A stretch of 48,895 nt of DNA. Origin: Bacteroidota bacterium. Lineage in GTDB: Bacteria > Bacteroidota > Bacteroidia > Chitinophagales > Saprospiraceae. Each line of letters begins with the position of its first letter. Positions within the stretch are counted from its first letter, which is position 1. This document shows, in pieces, positions 9,857-18,593 of the stretch. A program made the translations under genes and the position numbers. The notes beneath the pieces are model-generated. The model saw nothing but the letters and a program-made list of their open reading frames with translations. It made no database searches and had not been told where the DNA came from. Location: assembly GCA_017857395.1 (NCBI GenBank), contig JAFMDF010000031.1, forward strand, positions 1 to 48,895, written 5' to 3'.

Positions 9857-11982
9857 GAATTACATTTAGAGAGAAGCATGATTTTGAGGAGGCATTTGCT
9901 AATTTCCACAAAGCATTAACCATTTATGAAGCGTTAAAGTCAAAGGACGGACTGGCTGACACCCACAACAACCTAGGCGACCTCTACTACGATCAATACA
10001 AATACAAAAAAGCCCTAAACCATTACCACCAATCCCTCCCACACCTTCTAAAAAATTTCCAAGAAAAAGACGAATATAAAAATCCAATCCTAAAAGACCA
10101 TTACATCCCAGACAAACAAGCATTATTAATATTCCTAGAAGCCAAAGCCAAAACCTTCAAAGCCCTCTACGACCAAAACCACCAAGAAAAAGACCTAAAA
10201 GCAGCCCACGAAACCTATCAATTATTAGACGAATTAATAGACAAAATTCGCCTATCGTACCTAGAAGATGCTTCCAAAAGCTACCTAGTCAAACAAGCCA
10301 AACCAATCTATGAAAAGGCAATTGGGCTTTGTTTGCAGTACCATAAATATAGCAAAGACGAAAAATATTTAGTAGAAGCCTTTAAATATGCCGAAAAGAG
10401 TAAAGCAATTATTCTATTAGAACAAATCAAAGAATCTAGAGCCAATATTGCGGCAAGTATCCCCGATAGTTTACGACAAAAAGAACGGCAATTAAAAAGA
10501 GAAATTGGGCAAATTGAAAAGGAATTGGCTTTGCAAGGAGGGGAAGTAATAGTAGATAGCTTAGGCAAAGGTTTAAGAGAACAATTGATTCGAGTAAAAA
10601 ATGAGTATGAAGATTTAGTGAAGACTTTAGAGAAGGACAATAAAGAATACCACCAACTAAAATATGATTTGCAAACGGTTGATATTCCAACTATTCAGCA
10701 AGAAATGTTAAAAGAGGGGCAACAGCTAGTGGAATATTTTGTAGGCGTAGATTCCATGTATTTATTTAGCATTGGCAAAGAAAAATTTGAAGTTATTGCT
10801 AGACCTTTAGATTTTGATGTAAAAGCATGGACGGATTCCTTAAGGCAAGGGATTTATTATTGCCGAATAAATAGCGAAATAACAACAACGGATTGTCAGG
10901 CATTAGATAGACAATATGAGCAATATGCCGCCAAATTATACAAAAAATTAATTGCGCCTTTAAATTTAACAAAAGAAACGAAGGAAATTATTTTTATTCC
11001 TGATGGCGTTTTAGGCTATATTCCTTTTGATGCTTTATTAACCAAAGCTATTCCTGTTAATCAACAAAGTCAATTTCATAGTTATCCTTATTTTGGTTTA
11101 GAAAAGGTGATTAGTTATGCTTTTTCAGCTACTTTTTTAAAAGAGTTACAACAAACGGTTTCTACTATTGACAATCATCAATTATTAGCTTTTGCGCCTT
11201 CTTTTAAAGTAGGTATAAAAGAAGGAGCGACTTTAAAAGTAGTGCCTTCTTTGGAAGGCAAAGACCCTATTTTTGCATTGCGGAGTAGTTTAAGTCCTTT
11301 ATTATTTAATGAAAGGGAAGTGGAACAAATTGGAGCGAATTTTAGTGGCAAATCTTATGTCAATCAGCAAGCCAATAAAGTATCTTTTATTCAAGAAGCG
11401 CCCAATTACCGCTATTTACATATTGCTTCTCATGGAAAAATGAATGATGAAGATGCCGACCTTTCTTATATTGCTTTTACCCAAAATGGAGATTCTACGA
11501 ACCAAGAAGAATTATTATACTTACGAGAATTATACGATATGGATATTCCCGCAGATATGGTCGTTTTAAGTGCTTGTGAAACAGGGATTGGGGAACTGCA
11601 AAATGGAGAAGGTATTATTAGTTTGGCAAGAGGTTTTTCTTATGCGGGCGCTAAAAGTATCATTACTAGTTTATGGTCGGTCAATGACCAGAAAACGACG
11701 GATTTAATGGTCGATTTTTATCAAAATTTAAAGGAAGGCGAAACCAAGGCTTATGCTTTAGCTAATGCTAAACGTGATTATATTAGCACTCAAAAATCTG
11801 CCACTTTTAGCCATCCTTTTTATTGGGCAGGATTTACCCCAATTGGGAATATGGAAAGGGTAGAGGCAGCTACCGATTGGACTTGGTTGCCCTATGCTTT
11901 AGGCGGCATGAGTTTATTAGTAGGTTTTATCTTTTGGCAATCAAAACGCACCAAGCGAAATTCTCCTCCAATTGCTGCTTAA
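9850..11982 (+). CDS. TPR-CHAT caspase-like protease, 3' part of a frameshifted gene
   Basis: Continues the TPR array (HNNLGDLYYDQYKYKKALNHY) into a coiled helical linker and a C-terminal CHAT domain, a caspase-related cysteine protease fold. The catalytic His lies in LHIASHGK (codon 11431-11433) and the Cys in LSACETG (codon 11575-11577), followed by the typical GEGIISLARGF and SLWSVND. A C-terminal membrane segment (LGGMSLLVGFIFW) ends in a basic tail, so the protease is probably membrane-anchored. The first in-frame ATG is at 10333, but homologous TPR sequence extends upstream, so that ATG is unlikely to be the native start. The 3' end overlaps the convergent gene at 11941 by 42 bp. Codons from about 9955 to 10320 end almost only in A or C, unlike both flanks. 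Confidence 0.8.
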   Translation, partial: NIGITFREKHDFEEAFANFHKALTIYEALKSKDGLADTHNNLGDLYYDQYKYKKALNHYHQSLPHLLKNFQEKDEYKNPILKDHYIPDKQALLIFLEAKAKTFKALYDQNHQEKDLKAAHETYQLLDELIDKIRLSYLEDASKSYLVKQAKPIYEKAIGLCLQYHKYSKDEKYLVEAFKYAEKSKAIILLEQIKESRANIAASIPDSLRQKERQLKREIGQIEKELALQGGEVIVDSLGKGLREQLIRVKNEYEDLVKTLEKDNKEYHQLKYDLQTVDIPTIQQEMLKEGQQLVEYFVGVDSMYLFSIGKEKFEVIARPLDFDVKAWTDSLRQGIYYCRINSEITTTDCQALDRQYEQYAAKLYKKLIAPLNLTKETKEIIFIPDGVLGYIPFDALLTKAIPVNQQSQFHSYPYFGLEKVISYAFSATFLKELQQTVSTIDNHQLLAFAPSFKVGIKEGATLKVVPSLEGKDPIFALRSSLSPLLFNEREVEQIGANFSGKSYVNQQANKVSFIQEAPNYRYLHIASHGKMNDEDADLSYIAFTQNGDSTNQEELLYLRELYDMDIPADMVVLSACETGIGELQNGEGIISLARGFSYAGAKSIITSLWSVNDQKTTDLMVDFYQNLKEGETKAYALANAKRDYISTQKSATFSHPFYWAGFTPIGNMERVEAATDWTWLPYALGGMSLLVGFIFWQSKRTKRNSPPIAA

Positions 11983-12717
11983 TTGCTTATTTAATTCCCT
12001 AGCTTTCTGATAATAGGCATGTTGCGGATTCGCTAGGATGGTTTTTAACTCATTCTGGAAAGTAAGCTCATCCATATTCATTGCAGCCATTAATTGATTC
12101 CATTCTATTTCTTCTTTGTCAATAGTTGCTGGAGTTGGAGTCGCCAATAATGCACCAAAATGCTGATAGGCTTCCTCATAATTACCTGTTTTAAGATGGG
12201 CATGTCCCAATAAATAACGGGCATTCAAATAAGCTGGATTTATCTTAGTGATTTTATTTAAATAATCAATGGCTACCTTATATTCTTGCTGAGAGAAAGC
12301 AACTAAGCCATTAGAAAAATCAACATTCATATCCTGATCACTTCTTACCGTTGGAATCGTGCTCTGGGCATAAAACTGAGTCGTCAAAGCTTTATTGGAA
12401 TAATGTTGGGTAGACCACATTATGGTGCCTGTCAATATCAAAAAGAGGAGACTCGCAGCGATAGCTAACTGTTGCCTCCAGATAGGAATTATTTTAGTCG
12501 TAGTAGCTTGTCTTTGCGCTGCTAATTTATTCAATTTAGCACTAACCTTATCTTCAATCGCTAAACCTAATGTTTCATTTGCCAAAACATGATTGAGTAC
12601 GGCTCTTTTTAAAGCAGGCTTAGCTTTTATTTCTGCTTCAAAATCAGCTTTATCTGCCGCCGAAAGCGCATTACTCAAATAAGCCTCTATTTTATCATAA
12701 TATTGGTCTAGATCCAT
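11941..12717 (-). CDS. TPR-containing membrane anti-sigma-like protein
   Basis: 258 residues: a soluble N-terminus of about 75 residues of the kind that binds sigma factors (MDLDQYYDKIEAYLSNALS), one membrane helix (QLAIAASLLFLILTGTIMW, about 83-102), then a periplasmic region with TPR-like helices (NARYLLGHAHLKTGNYEEAY). The ATG overlaps the last codons of the upstream sigma gene (ends 12708), which points to translational coupling. I infer that it holds the sigma factor at the membrane. No ZAS/HxxxCxxC motif is visible, so the assignment rests on topology and context. Its 3' end overlaps the CHAT gene tail by 42 bp. Confidence 0.65.
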   Translation of the reverse strand: MDLDQYYDKIEAYLSNALSAADKADFEAEIKAKPALKRAVLNHVLANETLGLAIEDKVSAKLNKLAAQRQATTTKIIPIWRQQLAIAASLLFLILTGTIMWSTQHYSNKALTTQFYAQSTIPTVRSDQDMNVDFSNGLVAFSQQEYKVAIDYLNKITKINPAYLNARYLLGHAHLKTGNYEEAYQHFGALLATPTPATIDKEEIEWNQLMAAMNMDELTFQNELKTILANPQHAYYQKARELNKQLSSNWRRISLGAF

Positions 12718-13301
12718 CGGTAATCGGTTAAAGCTTTTTTAATTTGGGCATCTTCCGCAATTAATTTGACTAACTTTTTTTTACATCGAGCATTATAAGT
12801 AATGGCAATTCGTTCATTGGATAGCTTCATCTGTTGGGTAATTTCCTTCATGGAATATCGTTCTGACCACAAGGTCAATAACTCCTGACATTTACCATCC
12901 AAACGCTGAATAATTTGCCTTAATAATTCTTTTAGTCCGTCACTTAAAATAAGGTCTAGAGGGCTTTGTAGGTCTGCTATATCACGGGCTGGAATTTCTA
13001 GGGTTGCTCTGAGTCCTGTAGTTTGTCGAAGGGCTTCTCTGCATTTATTGCGATAAATACCCATAAAATAAACCAAAACAGGACTATCTCCTTGATATTT
13101 CCCCATCCGAATACTTTTCACCAATTGGATAATCGTATCGTGAAAAATATCCAGCCAAGTTTTTAATTTAATGTTATCAAAGGTGGTATAAATTTTCTTT
13201 GCGCCATCTCGATAGATAGCAGTATTATAAATAAAGTCTAAGGCTTCATCTTCTGCTGTTCCACCTGCTAAAATGGCTTTTAATAAGTCTTTGTTGTTCA
13301 T
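12708..13301 (-). CDS. ECF-type RNA polymerase sigma factor (CHAT locus)
   Basis: 197 residues. Region 2-like helices lie in the N-terminal half (LKTWLDIFHDTIIQLVKSI) and a region 4 helix-turn-helix in the C-terminal part (CQELLTLWSERYSMKEITQQ, then KLSNERIAITYNARCKKKL). The linker is longer and more divergent than in standard ECF factors. It starts at ATG 13301 and is followed directly by the overlapping membrane protein, forming a sigma/anti-sigma pair. With the convergent TPR-CHAT gene it makes a module that recurs in this kind of genome (recalled, not checked). It probably activates an envelope-related regulon. Confidence 0.75.
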   Translation of the reverse strand: MNNKDLLKAILAGGTAEDEALDFIYNTAIYRDGAKKIYTTFDNIKLKTWLDIFHDTIIQLVKSIRMGKYQGDSPVLVYFMGIYRNKCREALRQTTGLRATLEIPARDIADLQSPLDLILSDGLKELLRQIIQRLDGKCQELLTLWSERYSMKEITQQMKLSNERIAITYNARCKKKLVKLIAEDAQIKKALTDYRWI

Positions 13302-13416
13302 TGATAGGTACTCCGTTATTTGTTTAGTGACCCAAGGTAGAAAAAAGTGTACAGATTCTATTAGTTATAGAAAAATAAATTTGAAAATATAGGAGCAATT
13401 AAGCCTTACCTATTGC

Positions 13417-13424
13417 TATGTTTG
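13417..13424 (+). promoter_or_regulatory. Possible TAnnTTTG -7 box for the SRPBCC gene
   Basis: TATGTTTG lies 64 bp before the ATG at 13488 and matches the Bacteroidota -7 consensus. I see no convincing -33 element at the right distance, so this is weak. Confidence 0.3.
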
Positions 13425-13487
13425 GAATTTTTTCTCGGAACATTTAAGCCTATCCTTTGTTTAAAATCCAAAAAATAACCAATCAAA

Positions 13488-13961
13488 ATGTATCAACTAA
13501 AGCGCATTCAAAAATTACCTATATCCGTAGCCAAAGCATGGGATTTTTTCTCTTCTCCTAAAAATCTAGCCACGATCACCCCTGATGAATTAGGGTTTAA
13601 GATTAAATCTGAATTACCAGAAAAAATGTATCCTGGGATGTTCATTCAGTATACAGTTAAGCCATTATTAGGCATCCCAATGACATGGGTGACGGAAATT
13701 ACGCAAGTAAATGAGCCCCATTTCTTTATTGATGAACAAAGAGTTGGACCGTATGCTATATGGCATCATCAGCACTTTTTTAAGGAAATTCCAGGAGGGG
13801 TAGAAATGACGGATATAGTGGATTATCGATTACCTTTTGCCCCTTTTGGCAATTTTATGCAGCCACTACTCATTAAAGGAAAATTAAATCAAATCTTTGA
13901 GTATAGAAATGCTAAGATGATTGAGTTGTTTGGGGAGTATAAGGTGCCAGCATTGGTTTAA
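13488..13961 (+). CDS. SRPBCC-family (START-like) ligand-binding protein
   Basis: 157 residues with the small helix-grip fold pattern: an N-terminal strand (YQLKRIQKLPIS), AWDFFSSPKNLATITP (the helix after the first strand), strands with WVTEITQVNEPHFFIDEQ, and a C-terminal helix (GKLNQIFEYRNAKMIELFG). No signal peptide or membrane segment, so cytosolic. Family members bind hydrophobic ligands or act as cyclase/dehydrase-like proteins; nothing here names a substrate. It is a stand-alone gene, divergent from the sigma gene at 13301. Confidence 0.75.
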   Translation: MYQLKRIQKLPISVAKAWDFFSSPKNLATITPDELGFKIKSELPEKMYPGMFIQYTVKPLLGIPMTWVTEITQVNEPHFFIDEQRVGPYAIWHHQHFFKEIPGGVEMTDIVDYRLPFAPFGNFMQPLLIKGKLNQIFEYRNAKMIELFGEYKVPALV

Positions 13962-14066
13962 ATGCAGTATTATTGACGAACTAGGAGGATGGCAAACAGA
14001 TCTAAACGGATTGAACGGATCTGAACTGATTTTTTCTTCTAGTTAGATTTGTCTGTATTCATCCAT

Positions 14067-14202
14067 GTTACGCTTCATTCGTATTAAAAAATCCGTGGTA
14101 TGAAAAAAATCAACTTCAACTTCAACTTCAACCTCAATCTCAACTTCAAAAAACAAAAAATAAAATCCGTGTTACCCTTCATTCGCGGTATAAAATTCGT
14201 GG
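14067..14202. repeat. Intergenic word repeats (CAACTT array and ATCCGTGG phrases)
   Basis: A degenerate tandem of CAACTT/CAACCT hexamers lies at 14111-14148. A 32-bp phrase at 14067-14098 (GTTACGCTTCATTCG...ATCCGTGG) recurs imperfectly at 14171-14202. It lies between the SRPBCC and udk 3' ends (convergent genes). Such words recur in other gaps of this window. Confidence 0.7.
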
Positions 14203-14233
14203 GGAAAATAAATTCGTGGGGAAATTCGAAATA

Positions 14234-14851
14234 CTAAGATAAAAAATCCCGAATAAATCCCTTCACTACCGTTAGCCCTCTACTCATTGCGGCGTTATTA
14301 TTCACCACAATATCCGCTTCATCTCGATAAGGCAAAATATATTTTTCAAAAGTAGGCATCACATGATGTTCATAACGATATAACACATCATCCAAAGGAT
14401 AATTGCGTTCGACTCTATCTCGTTTGATGCGGCGAATTACTTTTAAATTTTCTTTAGCATCCAAGAAGATTTTTAAATCTAGCAGGGGTTGCATTTTTTT
14501 AAAATGAAAAACAAAAATTCCTTCTACAATAATAATAGGGGCGGATGTAAAAACTAAGGTTTTAGGTTTGACATCTTTATTATTAAAAACATATTCCAAA
14601 CGATTTACTTTTTTGCCCTTCATGAGCTTTTTTACATCGTTAACGAAAGCGTTTTTATCAATAGATTTAGGTTGGTCGAAATCTTCAATGCCTTCATTAT
14701 CAACAGGTTGTTTGTGGATGGGGCGATAGTAATCATCTTGCGAAATAATACATATTTTTTTTTTGCTAAAATCTTTTTTTAGCTCATTAATAAAGGTGGT
14801 TTTACCTGAGCCACTACCGCCTGTAATTCCTATAATAAAAGGTTTTTGCAT
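14234..14851 (-). CDS. udk: Uridine kinase
   Basis: 205 residues, the usual length. The Walker A loop GITGGSGSGKTTF lies at residues 8-20, then SQDDYYRP (acceptor-site Asp and Tyr residues), FDQPKSID, IIVEGIFVFH (Walker B-like) and the lid segment RIKRDRVERNYPLDDVL. It phosphorylates uridine and cytidine to UMP and CMP in the cytosol (pyrimidine salvage). It diverges from the nucleoside transporter at 14972, giving an uptake-and-trapping pair. A TAGTTTTG -7 box lies 24 bp upstream of the ATG. Confidence 0.9.
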   Translation of the reverse strand: MQKPFIIGITGGSGSGKTTFINELKKDFSKKKICIISQDDYYRPIHKQPVDNEGIEDFDQPKSIDKNAFVNDVKKLMKGKKVNRLEYVFNNKDVKPKTLVFTSAPIIIVEGIFVFHFKKMQPLLDLKIFLDAKENLKVIRRIKRDRVERNYPLDDVLYRYEHHVMPTFEKYILPYRDEADIVVNNNAAMSRGLTVVKGFIRDFLS

Positions 14852-14874
14852 AGACTGAAATTGAAAATTTTCGG

Positions 14875-14882
14875 CAAAACTA
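14875..14882 (-). promoter_or_regulatory. TAnnTTTG -7 box for udk
   Basis: TAGTTTTG on the reverse strand, 24 bp upstream of the udk ATG. A clear -33 TTTG is not visible. Confidence 0.45.
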
Positions 14883-14924
14883 AAGGAATCCTATCATTTT
14901 AAAAGGGAGAACACAAAATTTTCT

Positions 14925-14932
14925 TACATTTG
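14925..14932 (+). promoter_or_regulatory. TAnnTTTG -7 box for nupC
   Basis: TACATTTG, 40 bp before the nupC ATG. The T-rich run at 14897-14900 is a possible -33 region. The udk and nupC boxes lie back to back about 42 bp apart. Confidence 0.5.
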
Positions 14933-14971
14933 ACGCGATTGTATGAAAATTTATCAACATTATAAATTTAA

Positions 14972-16300
14972 ATGGACATAATTAGAGGTTTTTTAGGGAT
15001 AGCAGTACTCTTATTTATTTGCTTTTTACTAAGTAATAATCGAAAAGCAATTAATTGGAGAACGGTAGGCATTGGCATTGGTTTGCAGTTTGTATTAGCG
15101 TTATTGATACTCAAGGTGCCATTCGTCAGAGAGTTATTTGATTATGCGGCTCAATTTTTTCAAAGTATTTTAGCTTTTTCTAATGCTGGAGCAGAATTTA
15201 TTTTTGGTGATTTAGTCACAGACACTAGCACTTTCGGCTATATTTTTGCCTTTCAAGTACTCCCTACTATTGTATTCTTTTCGGCGGTCACCGCTATTCT
15301 TTATTATTTTGGCATTCTACAATGGGTAATTAAAGGAATGGCTTGGTTCATGTCCCGAACAATGCAATTGTCAGGGCCAGAAAGTCTAGCAGCAGCAGCC
15401 AATGTATTTATTGGGCAAACGGAAGCGCCTTTAGTCGTGCGACCTTACCTAGAAAACATGTCTCGTTCAGAGATGCTTTGTTTAATGACGGGCGGAATGG
15501 CAACTATTGCAGGTGGGGTTTTTGCGGCCTATATTGGCTTTTTAGGAGGTACGGACCCAGAACGACAATTATATTTTGCGAAACATTTACTGACAGCTTC
15601 CATCATTTCAGCGCCAGCAGCGATTGTGGCGGCGAAAATATTATTTCCAGAAACAGAGAAATCGGATTTAGTAAAAGAATTAAAAATGTCTGGGGACGTA
15701 GGAGATAATTTATTGGATGCCATTTCCAGAGGTATTGGTGATGGTTTGAAATTGGCAGTTAATGTTGGGGTGATGCTACTCGCATTTACCGCATTAATTG
15801 CGATGGTGGATGCTAGTTTTTTATGGTTAACTGATATAGTCAATGGAGGTGCTGCTTTAGTCGGCGGAGACAGGGTAGGGGATTGGAATGAAAATATTAA
15901 GAGTGCTACGGATAATCGTTTTAGGGGCTTTAGTTTTACTTATCTATTAGGACTTATTTTTGCCCCCTTTGCGTGGTTATTAGGAACTCCTTCTCAGGAT
16001 ATTGTATTAGTAGGTCAGTTATTAGGACAAAAGACTGTTTTAAATGAGTTTATCGCTTACGGAGAATTGAATAACTTCCGAGAAGCAGGGATTGCTTTGC
16101 ACCCAAAATCTATGATAATTGCGACTTATGCCCTTTGTGGTTTCGCTAATTTTGCTTCTATTGGCATCCAAATTGGTGGTATCAGTTCTCTTGCACCAAG
16201 TCAAAGATTAGCTTTAACAGAATTAGGCATCAAATCTTTAATTGGTGGCACAGTGGCTTGCTTTTTGACGGCTTGTGTTGCAGGAATGCTATATTATTAA
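14972..16300 (+). CDS. nupC: Concentrative nucleoside transporter, NupC/CNT family
   Basis: 442 residues, about 9-10 membrane segments. The family signature GQTEAPLVVRPYL is at 148-160, followed by SRSEM, and GGMATIAGGVFAAYIGFL and CGFANFASIGIQIGG are also characteristic. It imports nucleosides by symport with Na+ or H+ across the inner membrane. It is divergent from uridine kinase, which would trap imported uridine or cytidine. The stop is followed at once by a 29-bp word that also follows rlmL (see 36107-36135) and by a strong palindrome. Confidence 0.92.
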   Translation: MDIIRGFLGIAVLLFICFLLSNNRKAINWRTVGIGIGLQFVLALLILKVPFVRELFDYAAQFFQSILAFSNAGAEFIFGDLVTDTSTFGYIFAFQVLPTIVFFSAVTAILYYFGILQWVIKGMAWFMSRTMQLSGPESLAAAANVFIGQTEAPLVVRPYLENMSRSEMLCLMTGGMATIAGGVFAAYIGFLGGTDPERQLYFAKHLLTASIISAPAAIVAAKILFPETEKSDLVKELKMSGDVGDNLLDAISRGIGDGLKLAVNVGVMLLAFTALIAMVDASFLWLTDIVNGGAALVGGDRVGDWNENIKSATDNRFRGFSFTYLLGLIFAPFAWLLGTPSQDIVLVGQLLGQKTVLNEFIAYGELNNFREAGIALHPKSMIIATYALCGFANFASIGIQIGGISSLAPSQRLALTELGIKSLIGGTVACFLTACVAGMLYY

Positions 16301-16329
16301 AGTGATGAATGATGAGTTATAAGTGATGA
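16301..16329 (+). repeat. 29-bp 3'-UTR word, copy 1 (after nupC)
   Basis: Starts directly after the nupC TAA (AGTGATGAATGATGAG...). Its reverse complement is identical over 29 bases to 36107-36135, which follows the rlmL stop in the same gene-relative orientation. Confidence 0.85.
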
Positions 16330-16366
16330 GTGGGATTATTCATCACGCATCACTTATAACTCATCA
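16310..16366. terminator. Bidirectional terminator-like palindrome between nupC and the transglycosylase
   Basis: A perfect 19-bp inverted repeat (arms 16310-16328 and 16348-16366) with a 19-nt loop, made of GATGAGTTATAAGTGATG words, lies between two convergent stop codons. It has no long T tract, so termination is inferred from position and stem strength. Confidence 0.65.
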
Positions 16367-16373
16367 CTCGAAG

Positions 16374-17327
16374 TTATCCTCGAATGACTGAACTTGATGC
16401 TGTTACCACAAAATTATTATAATAATTAATAAAACTTCCCATTTTCATCTTAGGCAAAATCAAATAATTTCCAGCAGTACTATCAGGAATAATTTGCTTT
16501 TTATAGGACGGGTTTAATTTTTTGATAATCGGCATTGGAATGTCCAAAGCTTGAGAAATCTGTTGAAAGGAAAGTTCATTATAAATAGTTGCTACCTTGG
16601 TGAATTGCATCAAATAATGGGTATCCGTTGCTTGTAATCCATAATCTTTATAATAATTCATAACATAAACGGCACAAGCTAAGCGATTAATATAATGCTG
16701 AGTTTGGCTAGGGAAATGCGCTTTAATGGCCCAGAAATCATTCCCTTTTCCTAAACGCATCGCTTTTTGAACACCACCACCACCACAATTATAAGCAGCA
16801 GCAGCTAAAGTCCAATCGCCTAATAATTCATGTAAAAAAGTAAGGTATTTTAAAGCAGCTTGAGTCGATTTATGTGGGTCTCTTCTTTCATCTACTTGAC
16901 TATTAATAATCAATCCATAACGACGAGCGGTAGCGGGCATTAATTGCCAAAGACCAACTGCACCTACAGACGAACGAGCATTGGGGTCCAAAGCAGATTC
17001 AATAACTGTAATATATTTTAACTCATTTGGTAAATTATATGCTTGTAAATAATTTTCAATAATCGGAAAGTAAATTCGAGCACGGCCTATGATTTTTTGA
17101 GTCGTTTTTTTACCACGGATGGTATAATTTTCAATCTCATACCGCATCTCTTCTGTAAATCTAAGGTCAAAAACGCCTGCTTTTTTGAGCATTTTATTTT
17201 TGATTTCAAGAGAAGTAGGAGCAGTTGGGTTGGTAGTGAAAAGTAAGTTAGAGCTATTGGCAGAAATAGTTTGAGATAGCAGCAATAAGCCAATAGTATT
17301 TGTGAGGGTACTAAGTAATCGTATCAT
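16374..17327 (-). CDS. Membrane-bound lytic murein transglycosylase, MltD-like
   Basis: 317 residues with an N-terminal signal segment (LLSTLTNTIGLLLLSQTISA). An SLT domain runs about 90-215, with catalytic Glu110 in VIESALDP, then GAVGLWQLMPATARRYG and AAYNCGGGGV. A single LysM-like unit follows (about 255-302: LSFQQISQALDIPMPIIKKL, ending NYLILPKM). It cleaves peptidoglycan glycan strands to anhydro-muropeptides in the periplasm. It is shorter than E. coli MltD, which has several LysM units. Monocistronic, convergent with nupC. Confidence 0.85.
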   Translation of the reverse strand: MIRLLSTLTNTIGLLLLSQTISANSSNLLFTTNPTAPTSLEIKNKMLKKAGVFDLRFTEEMRYEIENYTIRGKKTTQKIIGRARIYFPIIENYLQAYNLPNELKYITVIESALDPNARSSVGAVGLWQLMPATARRYGLIINSQVDERRDPHKSTQAALKYLTFLHELLGDWTLAAAAYNCGGGGVQKAMRLGKGNDFWAIKAHFPSQTQHYINRLACAVYVMNYYKDYGLQATDTHYLMQFTKVATIYNELSFQQISQALDIPMPIIKKLNPSYKKQIIPDSTAGNYLILPKMKMGSFINYYNNFVVTASSSVIRG

Positions 17328-18224
17328 GGGATGAGAATATTAACTGGTGTGTTGTACTGACAACGTTTTTGTAATGATAAAAAATTTGTAATTGTAAAGG
17401 AAGAGTTGTTGAAAAGTCAGAAGTCAGACCATAATCTTCAATAATTGTTAGGAAGTCAGAAGTTGTATACTCAAAAGCTGAATATTAGCTATTTATGAGG
17501 CTTTAATATCTGACATCTGACAATAAATTTTAATTTATGGTCTGGTTTTTCAATTCTTTTTAAACGCCTCCATCTTTACGATTTAGCCTGTTTAATAAAT
17601 TTAGGAATTTAATTTTGGATAATTTATTGCTAATATGATTGTACCTAAAATAGGGTATTTTTTATATTATAAATAAACATAATGTTTTTAATCAATAACC
17701 GAGCCAATTCTTATTTGTGGGTAATTTTGGCAGTTATGAGGGGATTATATGGTAAGTGCTTTTTGATTTTAATTAGCTAAAGCGTATAGCTAAATTTTAA
17801 TTTTCCATGAAATAAATTAATTTAAATTTTGTCTATCTGAAAAAAATAAAAAACTACGCAAGTTTTTGATTTCATTGACTTTTAAAGAGTCTATTCTAAT
17901 AAATCGAAGCTATTTTCTATCTAAAAAAATTGGCCAATATTTTTAGACATTGCTCAATTGCTATTACAATCTAAAAATTCAATCAGTTAAATAATTGGTT
18001 GATTTGATAATCATTTTTAAAGACCATTAGCTATGAAAAAGTCTGCTAGTTACCACTATTTTGTAGTTTAAATTTAATTTTAAATATATGAAATAAGTGA
18101 ATTGGTTAGTTTTTGCGGTCAATTGGGATATTTTATGACTCAAGACTTAATTCGATTTTTCCCGACTAATTATTATTGTACCTTCTCCCAAAACCGAATT
18201 CCGTCTTTTTAAAACTTATTTTTA
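17328..18224. other. 900-bp AT-rich gap without a convincing gene
   Basis: Holds an imperfect inverted word repeat: GTCAGAAGTCAGACCATAA near 17415-17433 against TCTGACATCTGAC near 17511-17523, with TTATGGTCTG near 17536. The rest is AT-rich with no long frame and no RNA gene I can recognise. A 32-codon frame from about 17682 is too weak to call. Confidence 0.6.
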
Positions 18225-18566
18225 ATGAACGAATTATTAAACCATCGTACAACCCCTTTTTACATCGTTTTATGTTTACTTAGTCTATTGATTATAAGTA
18301 GTTTATCAACTTTATCTGCTCAGAATACACGTCCAAGAAGAGTGAGTTCTGGAGGAGGAACTTTTATACATATTCCAAGGAGTGCCACTTCGCAAGCTAG
18401 AACTGGCGTTCGAGAAATTTACCGATTTATTGATGGCACTTGTAATAATTTGACCAATGCAGCACGAGAAGAGTGGGGGGTATCCGAGTTAATAAATTTT
18501 ATTGATGAATTTATATTAATAATCAATTTGGTTTATATAATTTTATTATTCATCTTTACAAAATAA
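18225..18566 (+). CDS. Small membrane-associated protein of unknown function
   Basis: 113 residues; family not recognised. An N-terminal hydrophobic stretch (FYIVLCLLSLLIISSLSTLSA, then QNTR) fits a signal peptide. A polar middle with SGGGTFIHIPRSATS follows, and a C-terminal membrane helix (FILIINLVYIILLFIFTK) ends at the stop, so both ends are membrane-associated. It precedes the ankyrin gene by 27 bp and could head that operon. Confidence 0.6.
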   Translation: MNELLNHRTTPFYIVLCLLSLLIISSLSTLSAQNTRPRRVSSGGGTFIHIPRSATSQARTGVREIYRFIDGTCNNLTNAAREEWGVSELINFIDEFILIINLVYIILLFIFTK

Positions 18567-18593
18567 GCAACCAAAACTTTACGACAAGGAAAA

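Noticed and set aside
14111-14148. CRISPR-like array
   Set aside because: The repeats are 6-bp degenerate words with no spacers; no cas gene is present.
15343-15708. 121-codon plus-strand ORF inside nupC
   Set aside because: It overlaps a well-conserved transporter frame and its composition is not protein-like.
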